From Actinomycetes bacterium (GTDB lineage Bacteria; Actinomycetota; Acidimicrobiia; Acidimicrobiales; RAAP-2), in NCBI GenBank assembly GCA_021823525.1, contig JAKANY010000009.1, positions 1 through 64,000 of the forward strand: 64,000 bases of DNA, read 5' to 3'. The position numbers were made by a program, and so were the translations under genes. The notes beneath the pieces are model-generated. The model made no database searches. It was given only the letters and a program-made list of their open reading frames with translations, and had not been told where the DNA came from. Positions 1 through 9,117 of the stretch are shown here, in pieces (position 1 is the first letter of the stretch; each line of letters opens with the position of its first letter).

Positions 1-401
1 ACCGTGTCGAGGTACGCGGCGGGATTGAGCCACGTGAAGGCCAGCGCGGCGGCGGCGATCCCGGTCGTCGAGGCCGACGTGGCGCCCACCGCCGAGCTCG
101 CTGCGCCGCGACGGGCACGACGAAGCGCCGCCAGTGCGGTGAGCGCGAGGAACGCCGCGCCCACGAGACGCACCGCGTCGATCACGCCCCGGTGGGTTCC
201 CAGGACCGCCGCCCCGCCCAGGACCCCGACCGCAATGAGCGCGACGTCGGAGGCAGCGCAGATCCCCACCGCGATGCCCACCCCCTTTCGCGCGATGCCT
301 TGGCGCACGACGAACAGGTTCTGGGGCCCGATGGCCACGATGAGGGAGAGCTGCAGGGCGAAACCCGAGACGAAGGCCGCCCCTGCGGCACGGGAGAGCA
401 C
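1..401 (-). CDS. lysE: LysE/ArgO family amino-acid exporter, C-terminus cut by window edge
   Basis: Inner-membrane exporter of the LysE/ArgO family, which removes excess basic amino acids. The visible 133 residues include the family signatures AIGPQNLFVVRQGI (about residue 24) and FTWLNPAAYLDT (at the window edge), with hydrophobic membrane segments between them. Start: GTG at 401-399; the in-frame codon at 413-411 is a TAG stop, so translation cannot begin upstream of it. A TAGGGT hexamer lies 6 nt before this GTG, as in a leaderless transcript. It is divergent from a LysR regulator, the same arrangement as lysE-lysG in Corynebacterium and argO-argP in E. coli, so it is probably induced by that regulator. 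Substrate (Lys or Arg) is not decidable from sequence. The last third is missing. Confidence 0.88.
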   Translation of the reverse strand, partial: MLSRAAGAAFVSGFALQLSLIVAIGPQNLFVVRQGIARKGVGIAVGICAASDVALIAVGVLGGAAVLGTHRGVIDAVRLVGAAFLALTALAALRRARRGAASSAVGATSASTTGIAAAALAFTWLNPAAYLDT

Positions 402-407
402 GGCGGG

Positions 408-413
408 ACCCTA
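408..413 (-). promoter_or_regulatory. -10 box of lysE (leaderless type)
   Basis: TAGGGT on the minus strand, 6 nt upstream of the GTG start at 401. No Shine-Dalgarno fits in between. The spacing suggests transcription starts at or next to the GTG. Confidence 0.6.
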
Positions 414-460
414 CCCGTGGCGGCCGCAAGATGCAGATGTCTTTCAGTAATTTCGTGTTG

Positions 461-477
461 CATTAGTGTTGCTAATG
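461..477. promoter_or_regulatory. Inverted repeat, candidate LysG/ArgP operator
   Basis: CATTAG-N5-CTAATG is a perfect 6-bp inverted repeat between the divergent lysE and lysG genes. It overlaps the start of the regulator: ATG at 475 is part of the right arm. LysR-family proteins bind dyads of this kind, so autoregulation plus lysE activation is the likely role. A TAGTGT hexamer (464-469) lies inside the dyad, 5 nt before ATG 475. Confidence 0.55.
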
Positions 478-1353
478 ATGGATCTCGACAGGGAGCGCCT
501 GGCGGCGCTCGGGGCGGTCGTCACCGAGGGCTCCTTCGATGCGGCCGCGCGCCAGCTGCACGTGACGCCCTCGGCCATCAGCCAGCGCATTCGCGCACTC
601 GAGTTGGCCGTCGGACGTGTCCTCGTGACCCGTGGTCGGCCGGTGCGCGCCACGCCCTCGGGGGCGATCCTCGTACGCGCGGCGCGCCAGATGGAGGCGA
701 TCGCGGCGGACGCGATCCACGCGCTCAGCGTCGATACGCCCGCGGGCGCTGTCACGGTCCCGCTCGCGGTCAACGCCGACAGCCTGGCCACCTGGCTGCT
801 GCCCGCGCTCGCCGGTCTCGCGGACGTCGTCGTCGCACTGCACCGCGAGGACCAGGATCGCACCGCGGACCTCCTGCGCGAGGGACTCGTGTGGGCCGCC
901 GTCACCGCCTCGCCCGACCCGGTCCCGGGGTGCCGGGTCGAGCCGTTGGGCACGATGCGCTACCACGCGTGCGCGGCGCCGGACTTCGCGCGCCGACACT
1001 TCCCCGACGGGGTCGAACGCGCGGCCCTCGCGACCGCACCGGTCGTGAACTACGACCGCGACGACCGGCTCCAGGACCGCTTCCTCGAGTTGCGCGTCGG
1101 GGTCCCCCCGCTTCCGCCGCGCCACTACGTGCCGAGCTCCGAGGCGTTCGTGACGGCGGTCCGGCTCGGCATGGGCTGGGGGATGGTCCCCGACCTCCAG
1201 GCGCGAGACCTGCCGAAGGGCTGCCTGACCGTCCTCGACCCCGAGGGCGCGGTGGACGTCGCCCTCTACTGGGCGCAGCCGCGACGCTCGACACCCACGC
1301 TCGAGCGGGTGGCTGCGGCGGTTCGCACTGCGGCACGGCGCGAGCTCGGGTGA
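475..1353 (+). CDS. lysG: LysR-family regulator of the LysG/ArgP type
   Basis: Transcriptional regulator expected to control the divergent lysE exporter. An N-terminal winged HTH occupies about residues 3-62 (GSFDAAARQLHVTPSAISQR is the recognition region), followed by a LysR substrate-binding domain to the C-terminus. At about 292 residues it has the usual length of the family. Start: ATG 475 or 478 is preferred because TAGTGT at 464-469 lies 5 nt upstream; GTG 466 would sit inside the promoter hexamer. ArgP/LysG members typically sense Lys or Arg as co-effector. The divergent exporter gene is the main evidence for the specific name. Confidence 0.85.
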   Translation: MMDLDRERLAALGAVVTEGSFDAAARQLHVTPSAISQRIRALELAVGRVLVTRGRPVRATPSGAILVRAARQMEAIAADAIHALSVDTPAGAVTVPLAVNADSLATWLLPALAGLADVVVALHREDQDRTADLLREGLVWAAVTASPDPVPGCRVEPLGTMRYHACAAPDFARRHFPDGVERAALATAPVVNYDRDDRLQDRFLELRVGVPPLPPRHYVPSSEAFVTAVRLGMGWGMVPDLQARDLPKGCLTVLDPEGAVDVALYWAQPRRSTPTLERVAAAVRTAARRELG

Positions 1354-1465
1354 CCCGCGCCGGCTCGGCGCCCGACCTGCTAACCTGGACGGACTATCTC
1401 GTCGCGCGTGCGACGGAGGCCGATTCGTAGACACCTCGAGTTGGTTTCACCACAGAGGAGTCACG

Positions 1466-2989
1466 ATGCCCCCCACCTTCGCCGATCTCGGCGTGCCCGC
1501 CCACCTGGTCGCCCGGCTCACCAACCGCGGGATCACCGAGGCCTTCCCCATCCAGGAGGTCGCGATCCCCGACGCCCTGGCCGGCCGCGACGTCGTGGGT
1601 CAAGCCTCGACCGGCTCGGGCAAGACCCTGGCGTTCGGGCTCCCCCTCCTGGCGCGGCTGCGACCCGCCTCGCCGCACCGTCCCCGCGCGCTGGTCCTGA
1701 CGCCCACGCGCGAGCTCGCGGCCCAGATCCAACGCGAGCTCGCGGCGCTGGTCGCCGACGGGCGACGCATCATCAGCATCTTCGGGGGCACTCCCTACAG
1801 CCGCACCCGTCGATCCCTGGCCAGTGGCGTCGACGTCGTCGTCGCCTGCCCCGGACGCCTCGAGGACCTGCTCGCCCAGGGGGCCCTCTCCCTGTCCGAG
1901 GTGGACACGGTCGTCGTCGACGAGGCCGACCGCATGGCCGACATGGGGTTCCTGCCGGCGGTGACGAGGATCCTGGCGCTCACCCCGGCGGAGCGCACCA
2001 CCCTGCTGTTCTCGGCGACCATGGGTCCCGAGGTCACCAAGCTGGTGCAGCGCTTCACCCGCGACGCCGCCGTCCACGACGTGGTGGCCGAGAGCGCACC
2101 CGACCAGGTCGAGCACGTCTTCTGGCGCACGGCGCGCGAGGCGCGCGTCGACGCCATCGTCGACATCCTCAACGAGCACGGGCGCGCGATCGTCTTCACC
2201 CGCACCAAGCACGGCGCCGACCGGCTGGCCAAGCAGCTGGGCTCGCGCGGCGTCGATGCGGCCGCCCTCCACGGCGACCGCAGCCAGGCCCAGCGCGACC
2301 GTGCGCTGGCGATGATGGCCCAGGGCAAGGTGCGCGCGCTGGTCGCCACCGACGTCGCGGCGCGAGGGATCCACATCGAGGACCTGCCCGTCGTCGTGCA
2401 CTTCGATCCCCCCACGACGCCCGAGGACTACATCCACCGCTCGGGCCGCACCGGGCGCGCGGGAGCCAGTGGCACGGTGATCACTCTCGTCGCCGACGAC
2501 GTGGTCGCGGCCGTGGGCCGCCTGCAGCGGGCCCTGGGCCTGTCGGGTCCCGTCGCACCGCGGACCGAGGCTCCGACCCCGCGTCGCCCCCCGATCGCGC
2601 CGACCGCGCCCGAGGTTCCCGCGGCGTCGGTGGCGAGCGCGACGCCCACTCCCCCGCACCGGACCGCACCGGACCGCCCGCGGCGCCGCTCGAACGACGC
2701 TCCCGCGCGCGACCGGGCGGGGCGGCGGGCGGGAGAGGCCGTGGTGACCTTCTTCAACGGTGCGCGCGGCTTCGGCTTCGCGTCCGACGACGCGGGTGAC
2801 GACCTCTTCCTCCACGTCTCGCGGCTGAGCCAGACCGGTGGGCGCACGCTGGCCGCCGGCGAGCGCATCACCTTCGACGAGGTTCGCGGGCCCCGCGGGC
2901 GCGAGGCGCACAACATCCGCACCGCCGCAGGGGCACGCCATCGCGCGTCGCGCCGACCCGCGAGCCACCGCGGGGCGACGACGCGCTAG
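1466..2989 (+). CDS. DEAD-box RNA helicase fused to a C-terminal cold-shock domain
   Basis: ATP-dependent RNA helicase, probably acting in ribosome assembly or mRNA unwinding in the cytoplasm. The core carries a Q motif (FPIQEVAIPDAL), motif I ASTGSGKT (about residue 48), PTREL, DEAD (about 152), SAT, VATDVAARG and HRSGRTGRAG (about 325). A Pro/Ala/Arg-rich linker follows, then a cold-shock-like OB fold (about residues 420-485) with VVTFFNGARGFGFASDD and DLFLHVSRL, corresponding to RNP1 and RNP2 of CspA. Start: ATG preceded by GAGGAG. The 112-nt leader upstream is unusually long for this window, which would suit cold regulation. Its TAG stop overlaps the stop of the convergent exporter gene (CTAG, 2986-2989). 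Confidence 0.93.
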   Translation: MPPTFADLGVPAHLVARLTNRGITEAFPIQEVAIPDALAGRDVVGQASTGSGKTLAFGLPLLARLRPASPHRPRALVLTPTRELAAQIQRELAALVADGRRIISIFGGTPYSRTRRSLASGVDVVVACPGRLEDLLAQGALSLSEVDTVVVDEADRMADMGFLPAVTRILALTPAERTTLLFSATMGPEVTKLVQRFTRDAAVHDVVAESAPDQVEHVFWRTAREARVDAIVDILNEHGRAIVFTRTKHGADRLAKQLGSRGVDAAALHGDRSQAQRDRALAMMAQGKVRALVATDVAARGIHIEDLPVVVHFDPPTTPEDYIHRSGRTGRAGASGTVITLVADDVVAAVGRLQRALGLSGPVAPRTEAPTPRRPPIAPTAPEVPAASVASATPTPPHRTAPDRPRRRSNDAPARDRAGRRAGEAVVTFFNGARGFGFASDDAGDDLFLHVSRLSQTGGRTLAAGERITFDEVRGPRGREAHNIRTAAGARHRASRRPASHRGATTR

Positions 2990-4926
2990 GACGGGTTCGC
3001 GGCTCCCGCGAACTGGCTCGCGTAGAGCCGGTGGTAGGCGCCCCCGGCCGCGAGCAAGGTGGCGTGGTCCCCCTGCTCGACGACGCGGCCGTGCTCCATC
3101 ACCACGATCAGGTGAGCGTCGCGGATGGTCGAGAGGCGGTGGGCGATCACGAAGCTGGTGCGACCCTCGCGCAGCGACGCCATGGCGTGCTGGATCAGCA
3201 CCTCGGTGCGCGTGTCGACGCTGCTGGTCGCCTCGTCGAGGATGAGCACGTCGGGGTCGGCCAGGAACGCCCGCGCGATGGTGAGCAGCTGGCGCTGGCC
3301 GGCCGACACGTTGGCGCTGTCGTCGCCGAGCACCGTGTCGTACCCCTCGGGCATCGTGCGCACGAAGGCGTCCACGTGCGCCGCGCGGGCCGCAGCCACG
3401 ATCTCCTCCTCGGTCGCCCCGGGCCGGCCGTACGCGATGTTCTCGCGGACGGTCCCCGCGAACAGCCACGGCTCCTGGAGCACCATCGCGAAGTGCCCCC
3501 GCACCTCGTCACGCGTGAGGTCCCGGTAGTCGCGCCCGTCCAGGAGGATCTGGCCGCCGTCGATCTCGTAGAAGCGCACCAGCAGGTTGACCAGCGTGGT
3601 CTTGCCCGCACCGGTCGGCCCGACGATCGCGACCGTCTCCCCCGGGGCCACCTCCAAGGACAGGTCCTCGATCAGCGGCACCTCGGGGTCGTAGCGAAAG
3701 CTGATGGCCCGCAGGGCCAGGGCGCCGTGGCCCGGCTCCGGTGGTGGGGCGGGGGCGTCGGTCGCCTCCTCGGGCGCGTCGAGGAACTCGAAGACGCGCT
3801 CGGCCGAGGCCAGGCCCGACTGCAGGGTGTTCATCTGCCCGGCGATCTGGGTGATGGGCATCGTGAACTGGCGCGTGTACTGGATGAAGGCCGTCACGTC
3901 ACCCAGCGACAGCAGGCCCGAGGCCACGCGGTAGCCGCCGATCACCGCGATCCCCACGTAGTTGAGGTTCGAGACGAACTGCATCGTCGGCTGGATGATG
4001 CCCGAGAGGAACTGCGCGCGGAAGCTCGCACGGTAGAGCCGTCCGTTGACCTCGTCGAATCGCGCGGACGTCGCCGCGCGCTGCCCGAAGACCTGGACGA
4101 TGGAGTGGCCGGTGTGGGTCTCCTCGACGATCCCGTTGAGCTCGCCGGTCTGACGCCACTGGGCGGTGAAGTGGGCCTGGCTCCGCCGCGCGATGAGGAT
4201 CGTCAGCACGAACGCGACGGGGATCGTCACGACACTGATCGCGGCCAGCAGCGGGGAGATCCACAGCATCATCGCCAGCACGCCCAGGATCGTCAGCGCC
4301 GACGTCAGCAGCTGGCTGAGCCCCTGCTGGATCGTCGTGGTCAGGTTGTCGATGTCGTTGGTGACGCGGCTGAGCACGTCGCCGTGGGGGTGCGCGTCGA
4401 AGTACGACAGGGGCAGGCGCGCCAGCTTCTCCTCGACGTCGCGGCGCAGCCGGTACATGGAGCGCTGCGCGACGCCCGCCATCAGGTAGCCCTGCGCGTA
4501 GGTCAGCCCCGACCCGACCAGGTAGGCCACGGCCGCCAGGGCCAGCGTCGTCCCCAGGCGCGCCAGATTCACCCCGACGCCCGGGGTCAGCGGCATGGTC
4601 GAGAGCATCTGGGCGATCTGCCTCTCGCCGTGGTCGCGCAGCAGGGCCACGGCTTGCGAGCGCGTCAGCCCTCGAGGCAGGCGGCGGCTCACGATGCCGT
4701 CGAACAGGACGTTGGTGGCCCGGCCCAGGATGTAGGGCCCACTGACGTTGGCGGCGACGGCCGCGACACCCAGCACCAGGGCGGCCAGCATCGGTCGTCC
4801 CTCGGGGCGCAGCCGGCCCACCAGGCGGCCCAGCGACCGGCGCACGTCGAGCGCCGATCCCCCCGGCCCGCCGCCGGGTCGCATCCCGCCGCGCCAGGCG
4901 CCACCGGGTCCGGGACCCATCGTCAC
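2986..4926 (-). CDS. ABC exporter half-transporter, canonical Walker B subunit
   Basis: Multidrug or lipid ABC exporter half, with six membrane segments (about residues 50-340) followed by a nucleotide-binding domain. Walker A is GPTGAGKTT (about 430) and Walker B is LILDEATSSVD with the catalytic Glu. Its signature reads NVSAGQRQLL, so the second Gly of LSGGQ is Ala. Together with the partner gene this matches heterodimeric exporters (TM287/288, BmrCD) in which one of the two ATP sites is degenerate. Start: GTG 4926 gives a GTGA overlap with the upstream stop; ATG 4920 is an alternative. The N-terminus is Gly/Pro/Met-rich. Substrate unknown. Confidence 0.9.
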   Translation of the reverse strand: MTMGPGPGGAWRGGMRPGGGPGGSALDVRRSLGRLVGRLRPEGRPMLAALVLGVAAVAANVSGPYILGRATNVLFDGIVSRRLPRGLTRSQAVALLRDHGERQIAQMLSTMPLTPGVGVNLARLGTTLALAAVAYLVGSGLTYAQGYLMAGVAQRSMYRLRRDVEEKLARLPLSYFDAHPHGDVLSRVTNDIDNLTTTIQQGLSQLLTSALTILGVLAMMLWISPLLAAISVVTIPVAFVLTILIARRSQAHFTAQWRQTGELNGIVEETHTGHSIVQVFGQRAATSARFDEVNGRLYRASFRAQFLSGIIQPTMQFVSNLNYVGIAVIGGYRVASGLLSLGDVTAFIQYTRQFTMPITQIAGQMNTLQSGLASAERVFEFLDAPEEATDAPAPPPEPGHGALALRAISFRYDPEVPLIEDLSLEVAPGETVAIVGPTGAGKTTLVNLLVRFYEIDGGQILLDGRDYRDLTRDEVRGHFAMVLQEPWLFAGTVRENIAYGRPGATEEEIVAAARAAHVDAFVRTMPEGYDTVLGDDSANVSAGQRQLLTIARAFLADPDVLILDEATSSVDTRTEVLIQHAMASLREGRTSFVIAHRLSTIRDAHLIVVMEHGRVVEQGDHATLLAAGGAYHRLYASQFAGAANPS

Positions 4927-6647
4927 GCGCTCGGCCCCAGCTGGGACAGCGCGATGGCCCGGTACGGCTCGCACGAGGCCATCAGGTCGCCGTGCGAGCC
5001 GGCCCCGGCGATGCGGCCCTCGTCCAGGACGATGATCTGGTCGGCCCCCATGATCGTCGAGACCCGCTGCGAGACGACCACGACGCTCGCCGTCCCGGTG
5101 TAGCCGGGCAGCGCGGCGCGCAGGCGCGCGTCGGTCTCGGCGTCGAGGGCCGAGAAGCAGTCGTCGAACAGGTAGAGCGCGGGACGCTTCACCAGGGCGC
5201 GGGCGATGGCCAGCCTCTGGCGCTGCCCCCCCGAGACGTTGGTTCCCCCTTGGTCGATGGGCGCCTCCAGCCCGCCCATCTCGGCGACGAAGTCCTGGGC
5301 TTGGGCGACCGTGAGCGCTCGCCAGAGGTCGTCGTCGCTGGCGCGCTCGTCACCGACGCGCAGGTTGCTCGCCACCGTGCCGCGGAAGAGGTAGGCCGCC
5401 TGGGGCACCAGCCCGATGGACGACCACAGCGCCTCGCGGGCCTGTTCGCGCACGTCCAGCCCGTTCACCCGCATCGACCCCGCACTGACGTCCAGGAAGC
5501 GAACGATGAGGTTCAGCAGCGTCGACTTGCCCGAGCCGGTGCCGCCGATCACCGCACTCATCTGACCTGGCTCGACGCCGAAGGTCAGCCCCTCGAGGAT
5601 CGCGCGCTCGCTGCCCGGGTAGGAGAAGCGCACGTCGGCGAGCTCGACCCGACCGTCGACTCGACCGGGTCGGCGCGCGGTGGAGGGATCGGTGATGGAG
5701 GGCACGGCAGCGAGCACCTGCCCGATGCGCTCGGCGCTGGCCATGGCGCGCGGCACCATGATGGCGAGCATCGTGGCCATCATCACGGCGATGAGGATCT
5801 GGAGGATGTAGGAGAGCACGGCGGTCAGGTTGCCGATGGACACCGCGCCCTCGGCCGTCAGCCGCCCCCCGAACCACATGACCGCCACCGTGGTCAGGTT
5901 GAGGATCGCCATCATCGTGGGCATCATCAGCGCGAAGAGCCGGTTGACCGAGAGCGTGGTGGCCGTGAGGTCGCCGTTCGCGTCGTCGAAGCGCCGCAGC
6001 TCGTCGCCGCCGCGCACGAAGGCGCGGATCACCCGCACGCCGGTGATCTGCTCGCGCAGCACCTGGGTGATCCGGTCGATCTTCACCTGCATGACCCGAA
6101 AGCGCGGCACCACGCGCGACATCATGAGCGCGAGGAAGACGACCATCAGGGGCACCGCCACCGCCAGCACCGGGAGCAGCCGGGCCCCCTCGCGAATGGC
6201 GAAGACCATGCCGCCGATCATCATGATCGGGGCGATCACCATCATCGTGAGCGAGACCTGCAGGACCATCTGGATCTGCTGGACGTCGTTGGTGTTGCGC
6301 GTGATGAGCGACGGCGTGCCGAAGTCGCCCATGTCGCGCAGGGAGAACGCCTGCACCGACCCGAACACGTCCCGGCGCAGGTCGGCGCCCACGGCCATCG
6401 AGACGCGCGACGCCCAGTAGACGCCCACGATGGCGACCGCGCTGATCGCCAGGGTCACCACGAGCATCCCCGCGCCGGTCGCCCAGATGTACCCGAGGTT
6501 GCCCTCGACGACCCCCCGGTTGATCAGGTCGGCGTTGAGGTTCGGGAGGTAGAGGTTCCCCAGGCTCTGGCCGACGAGCATCAATACGACGACGACGATC
6601 GCACCCGCCCGAGGGCGCAGGTAGGGCCGCAGCAGCCGCCAGAGCAT
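4923..6647 (-). CDS. ABC exporter half-transporter, degenerate Walker B subunit
   Basis: First gene of the heterodimeric exporter pair; 574 residues with an N-terminal six-helix membrane domain (about 15-310) and a C-terminal ATPase domain. Walker A GGTGSGKST (about 366) and signature VSGGQRQR are intact, but Walker B reads LFDDCFSALD, with Asp where the catalytic Glu normally stands. That is the hallmark of the degenerate-site subunit in heterodimeric exporters such as TM287. It overlaps its partner gene by the GTGA tetranucleotide, so translation is coupled. A TAGGGT hexamer lies 9 nt before the ATG. Confidence 0.9.
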   Translation of the reverse strand: MLWRLLRPYLRPRAGAIVVVVLMLVGQSLGNLYLPNLNADLINRGVVEGNLGYIWATGAGMLVVTLAISAVAIVGVYWASRVSMAVGADLRRDVFGSVQAFSLRDMGDFGTPSLITRNTNDVQQIQMVLQVSLTMMVIAPIMMIGGMVFAIREGARLLPVLAVAVPLMVVFLALMMSRVVPRFRVMQVKIDRITQVLREQITGVRVIRAFVRGGDELRRFDDANGDLTATTLSVNRLFALMMPTMMAILNLTTVAVMWFGGRLTAEGAVSIGNLTAVLSYILQILIAVMMATMLAIMVPRAMASAERIGQVLAAVPSITDPSTARRPGRVDGRVELADVRFSYPGSERAILEGLTFGVEPGQMSAVIGGTGSGKSTLLNLIVRFLDVSAGSMRVNGLDVREQAREALWSSIGLVPQAAYLFRGTVASNLRVGDERASDDDLWRALTVAQAQDFVAEMGGLEAPIDQGGTNVSGGQRQRLAIARALVKRPALYLFDDCFSALDAETDARLRAALPGYTGTASVVVVSQRVSTIMGADQIIVLDEGRIAGAGSHGDLMASCEPYRAIALSQLGPSA

Positions 6648-6766
6648 CGAAGCCTCACCCTACTGGGACGCGAGGTCCCCTCTCCGATGGGGCGGACGTC
6701 CCACCGGTCGCTGACTGGAGCACTCGCCTCACGCCGAGCCCCGATCTCTGTTCGCCCGGGGGCACC

Positions 6767-9073
6767 TCACGCCTCGGCCAGGGACAGCAGGCTCTCCTCC
6801 TCTTGCGCCGTGTGCAGCGCGATGATCGCGCCCAGCCCGTAGAGCATGCTGCGCAACTCGACCACGTCCCCCGCGTCGGCGTCCTCGCGTTCGAGGTCAC
6901 GGAGGAGCCCGCCGAGCCGCCCGATCCGGTGGGCGATCTCGACGTGCGCGCGGCTCATCGCGCTGAGCGGGTCGGCCCCGCCGAGGAATCGTCCCATCGC
7001 GGGATAGAGCTCGTGCTCCTCGGCCTGCTCGTGCGGGAGGACCGCGGCGACCAGCCGACGATGGACCTGGCCCGCGACCACGAGAGCCGCGGACGGGTCG
7101 GTGACGTCCAGAGCGTCGGCGGCGCGCGCCAGCTCCTGGAGCACGACGTGGATGTCCCGATGCTCCTCGCGGAAGCGCTGGCTCAGCTGGGACGCATCGT
7201 GCGGGAGCTGCGACGGTCCCCTCCCGTCCCGGTGCGCCCGCAGCGCATTGAGGATGACCGCGGCGTCGATGCCCTCCTGGAGGATGGCCCCGGCGACGGC
7301 GGGCAGCCAGCCGATCCCCGCAACGACCATCGCCACCAGGGACAGTCCCGTGCCCGCGGCCACGCTCTCGAAGGCGATGGCGCGCGTCCGCCGAGCCAGT
7401 GCGAGCGCCTCGTCGAGCCGGTCCAACCGATCCACCGCCACCACCACGTCGGCCGCCTCGGATGCCGCCGAGGCCCCCCGCGCCCCCATCGCGACGCCCA
7501 CGTCCGCCAGCGCCAGCGCCGGCGCATCGTTGATCCCGTCACCCACCATGACCGTGGCCGCAGCCTGGCTCTCGCGGCGGACGGCGTCGAGCTTCTCGGC
7601 GGGGGTCCGCTCCGCCAGCACCTCGTCCACGCCGATCACCTCGCCGATCCCCTCGGCCACATCGGGTCGATCTCCGGTGACCAGGACCACGCGCGTGATG
7701 CCGCGCTGGCGCATCGCCCGGATGGTGCGCGCGGCGTCGGGACGGGGCGGATCGGCTAGGACGAGCAGTCCGACGAGTGCCCCGTCGACGGTCACCGAGA
7801 CCGTGAGCGCGCCCTCGCGGCGCGCCCGGCGGCGCGCGGCGCGGGCCCACGCCGGCGGCGAGTCCACCGGCGCGAAGGACTCGCTGCCCACCGTCACCCG
7901 CTGGTCCCCGACGCGTCCCCGGATGCCCCGACCCGGCGACTCGGCGACGTCGGCGGGCGGCACGAGGGTTGCGCCCCGGTCCAGGGCCGCCCGCACGATC
8001 GACGCGGCGACCACGTGCGGGGACACCTGGTCCAGGCTCGCCGCGAGGGCGAGGACCTCGTCGGCGGGCCACTCCGGCGCCGCGACGACCTCGACCATCT
8101 CGGGGCGGCCCTGGGTCAGCGTCCCGGTCTTGTCGATGAGCAGGGTGCGCACACCCGCCAGTCGCTCGAGCACCGCGCCACTCTTGACGATGATGCCCCG
8201 GCGGGCGGCCCGCGAGAGACCCGCCACGAAGGCGGCGGGCGCCGCCAGGATCATCGGGCACGGCGTGGCGACCACGAGCACCGCGACCGCCCGGGTGGGC
8301 CCGGCCGCCCACCACGCGGCGCCCGCGGCACCTGCCGTCACCGCGACGAAGGCGACCGCGAAGCGGTCGGCGAGGCGCACGAAGGGCGCCGGCGTGGCCT
8401 CGGCGCCCTCCACCAGGCGAACGATCTGCGCGTACGTGCTCTCGGCGGCGGGCGCCAGCACGAGCACCTCGAAGGGCGCACCGGCGTTGACGACGCCACT
8501 GGCGACGCGCTCACCCGAGCCCCGGGTGACCGGCAGCGACTCGCCCGTCAGCGCCGACTCGTCGAGGACTGCGCGCAGGGATGCGACGGAGCCATCGACG
8601 GGAACCACCGACCCGGTGGGCACCAGCAACCGGTCCCCGGGTCGTACGGCGTCCAGCGCCACGGACTCGAGGGCCCCGTCGTGGTAGCGCTGGGCGCTGG
8701 TGGGCACCCGTCGGACCAGCGACGCCAGGTCGTCGCGGGCCCGCGCGCCGGCCCACTCCTCCAGGGCTCGGCCCGTGGCCAGCATCACGCTGATCACCGA
8801 CGCGGCCAGGTCCTCGCGCACGCCCACCGCGCCGCCGACGGCGACGAGCGCGATCACGTCCACGCCCACGCGCCCCGCCCGCAAGCTCGCGATGATCGTC
8901 GACAGGGACAGGGCCAGGCCCACGGCGGCACTCGCCACCCACGCCCCATCGCCCGCGCGCGTCGCGCCCACCACGTGGAGGACCCCCCCGCCGACCAGGA
9001 GCGCCGTGACCGCGACCAGGATCCCCCGGCTCACGCGCGGCACCGCCACCTGGTCACGCGACCTGGGTCCCAC
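6767..9073 (-). CDS. P1B-type metal ATPase with C-terminal hemerythrin domain
   Basis: Metal-efflux P-type ATPase in the inner membrane. It has the actuator motif TGES (about 178), a membrane metal site TPCPMILAAP (about 266), the phosphorylation motif DKTGTLT (about 308) and the hinge VGDGINDAPALA (about 500). No N-terminal heavy-metal-binding domain is present. After the last membrane helices (QEGIDAAVILNALRA) comes a hemerythrin-like four-helix domain (about 625-768) with REEHRDIH, LPHEQAEEHELYP, SRAHVEIAH and ALHTAQEEE. A TPCP motif plus hemerythrin domain is the description of subgroup P1B-5 (for example Sinorhizobium Nia, Ni2+/Fe2+), so iron or nickel export is the best guess. Start GTG 9073 with TAGGGT 6 nt upstream. 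Confidence 0.9.
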   Translation of the reverse strand: MGPRSRDQVAVPRVSRGILVAVTALLVGGGVLHVVGATRAGDGAWVASAAVGLALSLSTIIASLRAGRVGVDVIALVAVGGAVGVREDLAASVISVMLATGRALEEWAGARARDDLASLVRRVPTSAQRYHDGALESVALDAVRPGDRLLVPTGSVVPVDGSVASLRAVLDESALTGESLPVTRGSGERVASGVVNAGAPFEVLVLAPAAESTYAQIVRLVEGAEATPAPFVRLADRFAVAFVAVTAGAAGAAWWAAGPTRAVAVLVVATPCPMILAAPAAFVAGLSRAARRGIIVKSGAVLERLAGVRTLLIDKTGTLTQGRPEMVEVVAAPEWPADEVLALAASLDQVSPHVVAASIVRAALDRGATLVPPADVAESPGRGIRGRVGDQRVTVGSESFAPVDSPPAWARAARRRARREGALTVSVTVDGALVGLLVLADPPRPDAARTIRAMRQRGITRVVLVTGDRPDVAEGIGEVIGVDEVLAERTPAEKLDAVRRESQAAATVMVGDGINDAPALALADVGVAMGARGASAASEAADVVVAVDRLDRLDEALALARRTRAIAFESVAAGTGLSLVAMVVAGIGWLPAVAGAILQEGIDAAVILNALRAHRDGRGPSQLPHDASQLSQRFREEHRDIHVVLQELARAADALDVTDPSAALVVAGQVHRRLVAAVLPHEQAEEHELYPAMGRFLGGADPLSAMSRAHVEIAHRIGRLGGLLRDLEREDADAGDVVELRSMLYGLGAIIALHTAQEEESLLSLAEA

Positions 9074-9079
9074 GAGCCC

Positions 9080-9085
9080 ACCCTA
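9080..9085 (-). promoter_or_regulatory. -10 box of the P1B ATPase gene (leaderless type)
   Basis: TAGGGT on the minus strand, 6 nt before GTG 9073. No Shine-Dalgarno is present between them. Confidence 0.55.
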
Positions 9086-9117
9086 GGTTCGCGGCGCGGG
9101 CGCGCCCGGGGGCGGGC

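Noticed and set aside
3031..5103. 690-codon open frame antisense to the ABC exporter
   Set aside because: No ribosome site, no recognisable domain, and composition matches the reverse complement of the real gene; long antisense frames are expected at this G+C content.
6665..6679. GGGAC-N5-GTCCC hairpin between the ABC and metal-ATPase genes
   Set aside because: Only five base pairs with no U-run, and it overlaps the promoter region of the exporter; too weak to call a terminator.
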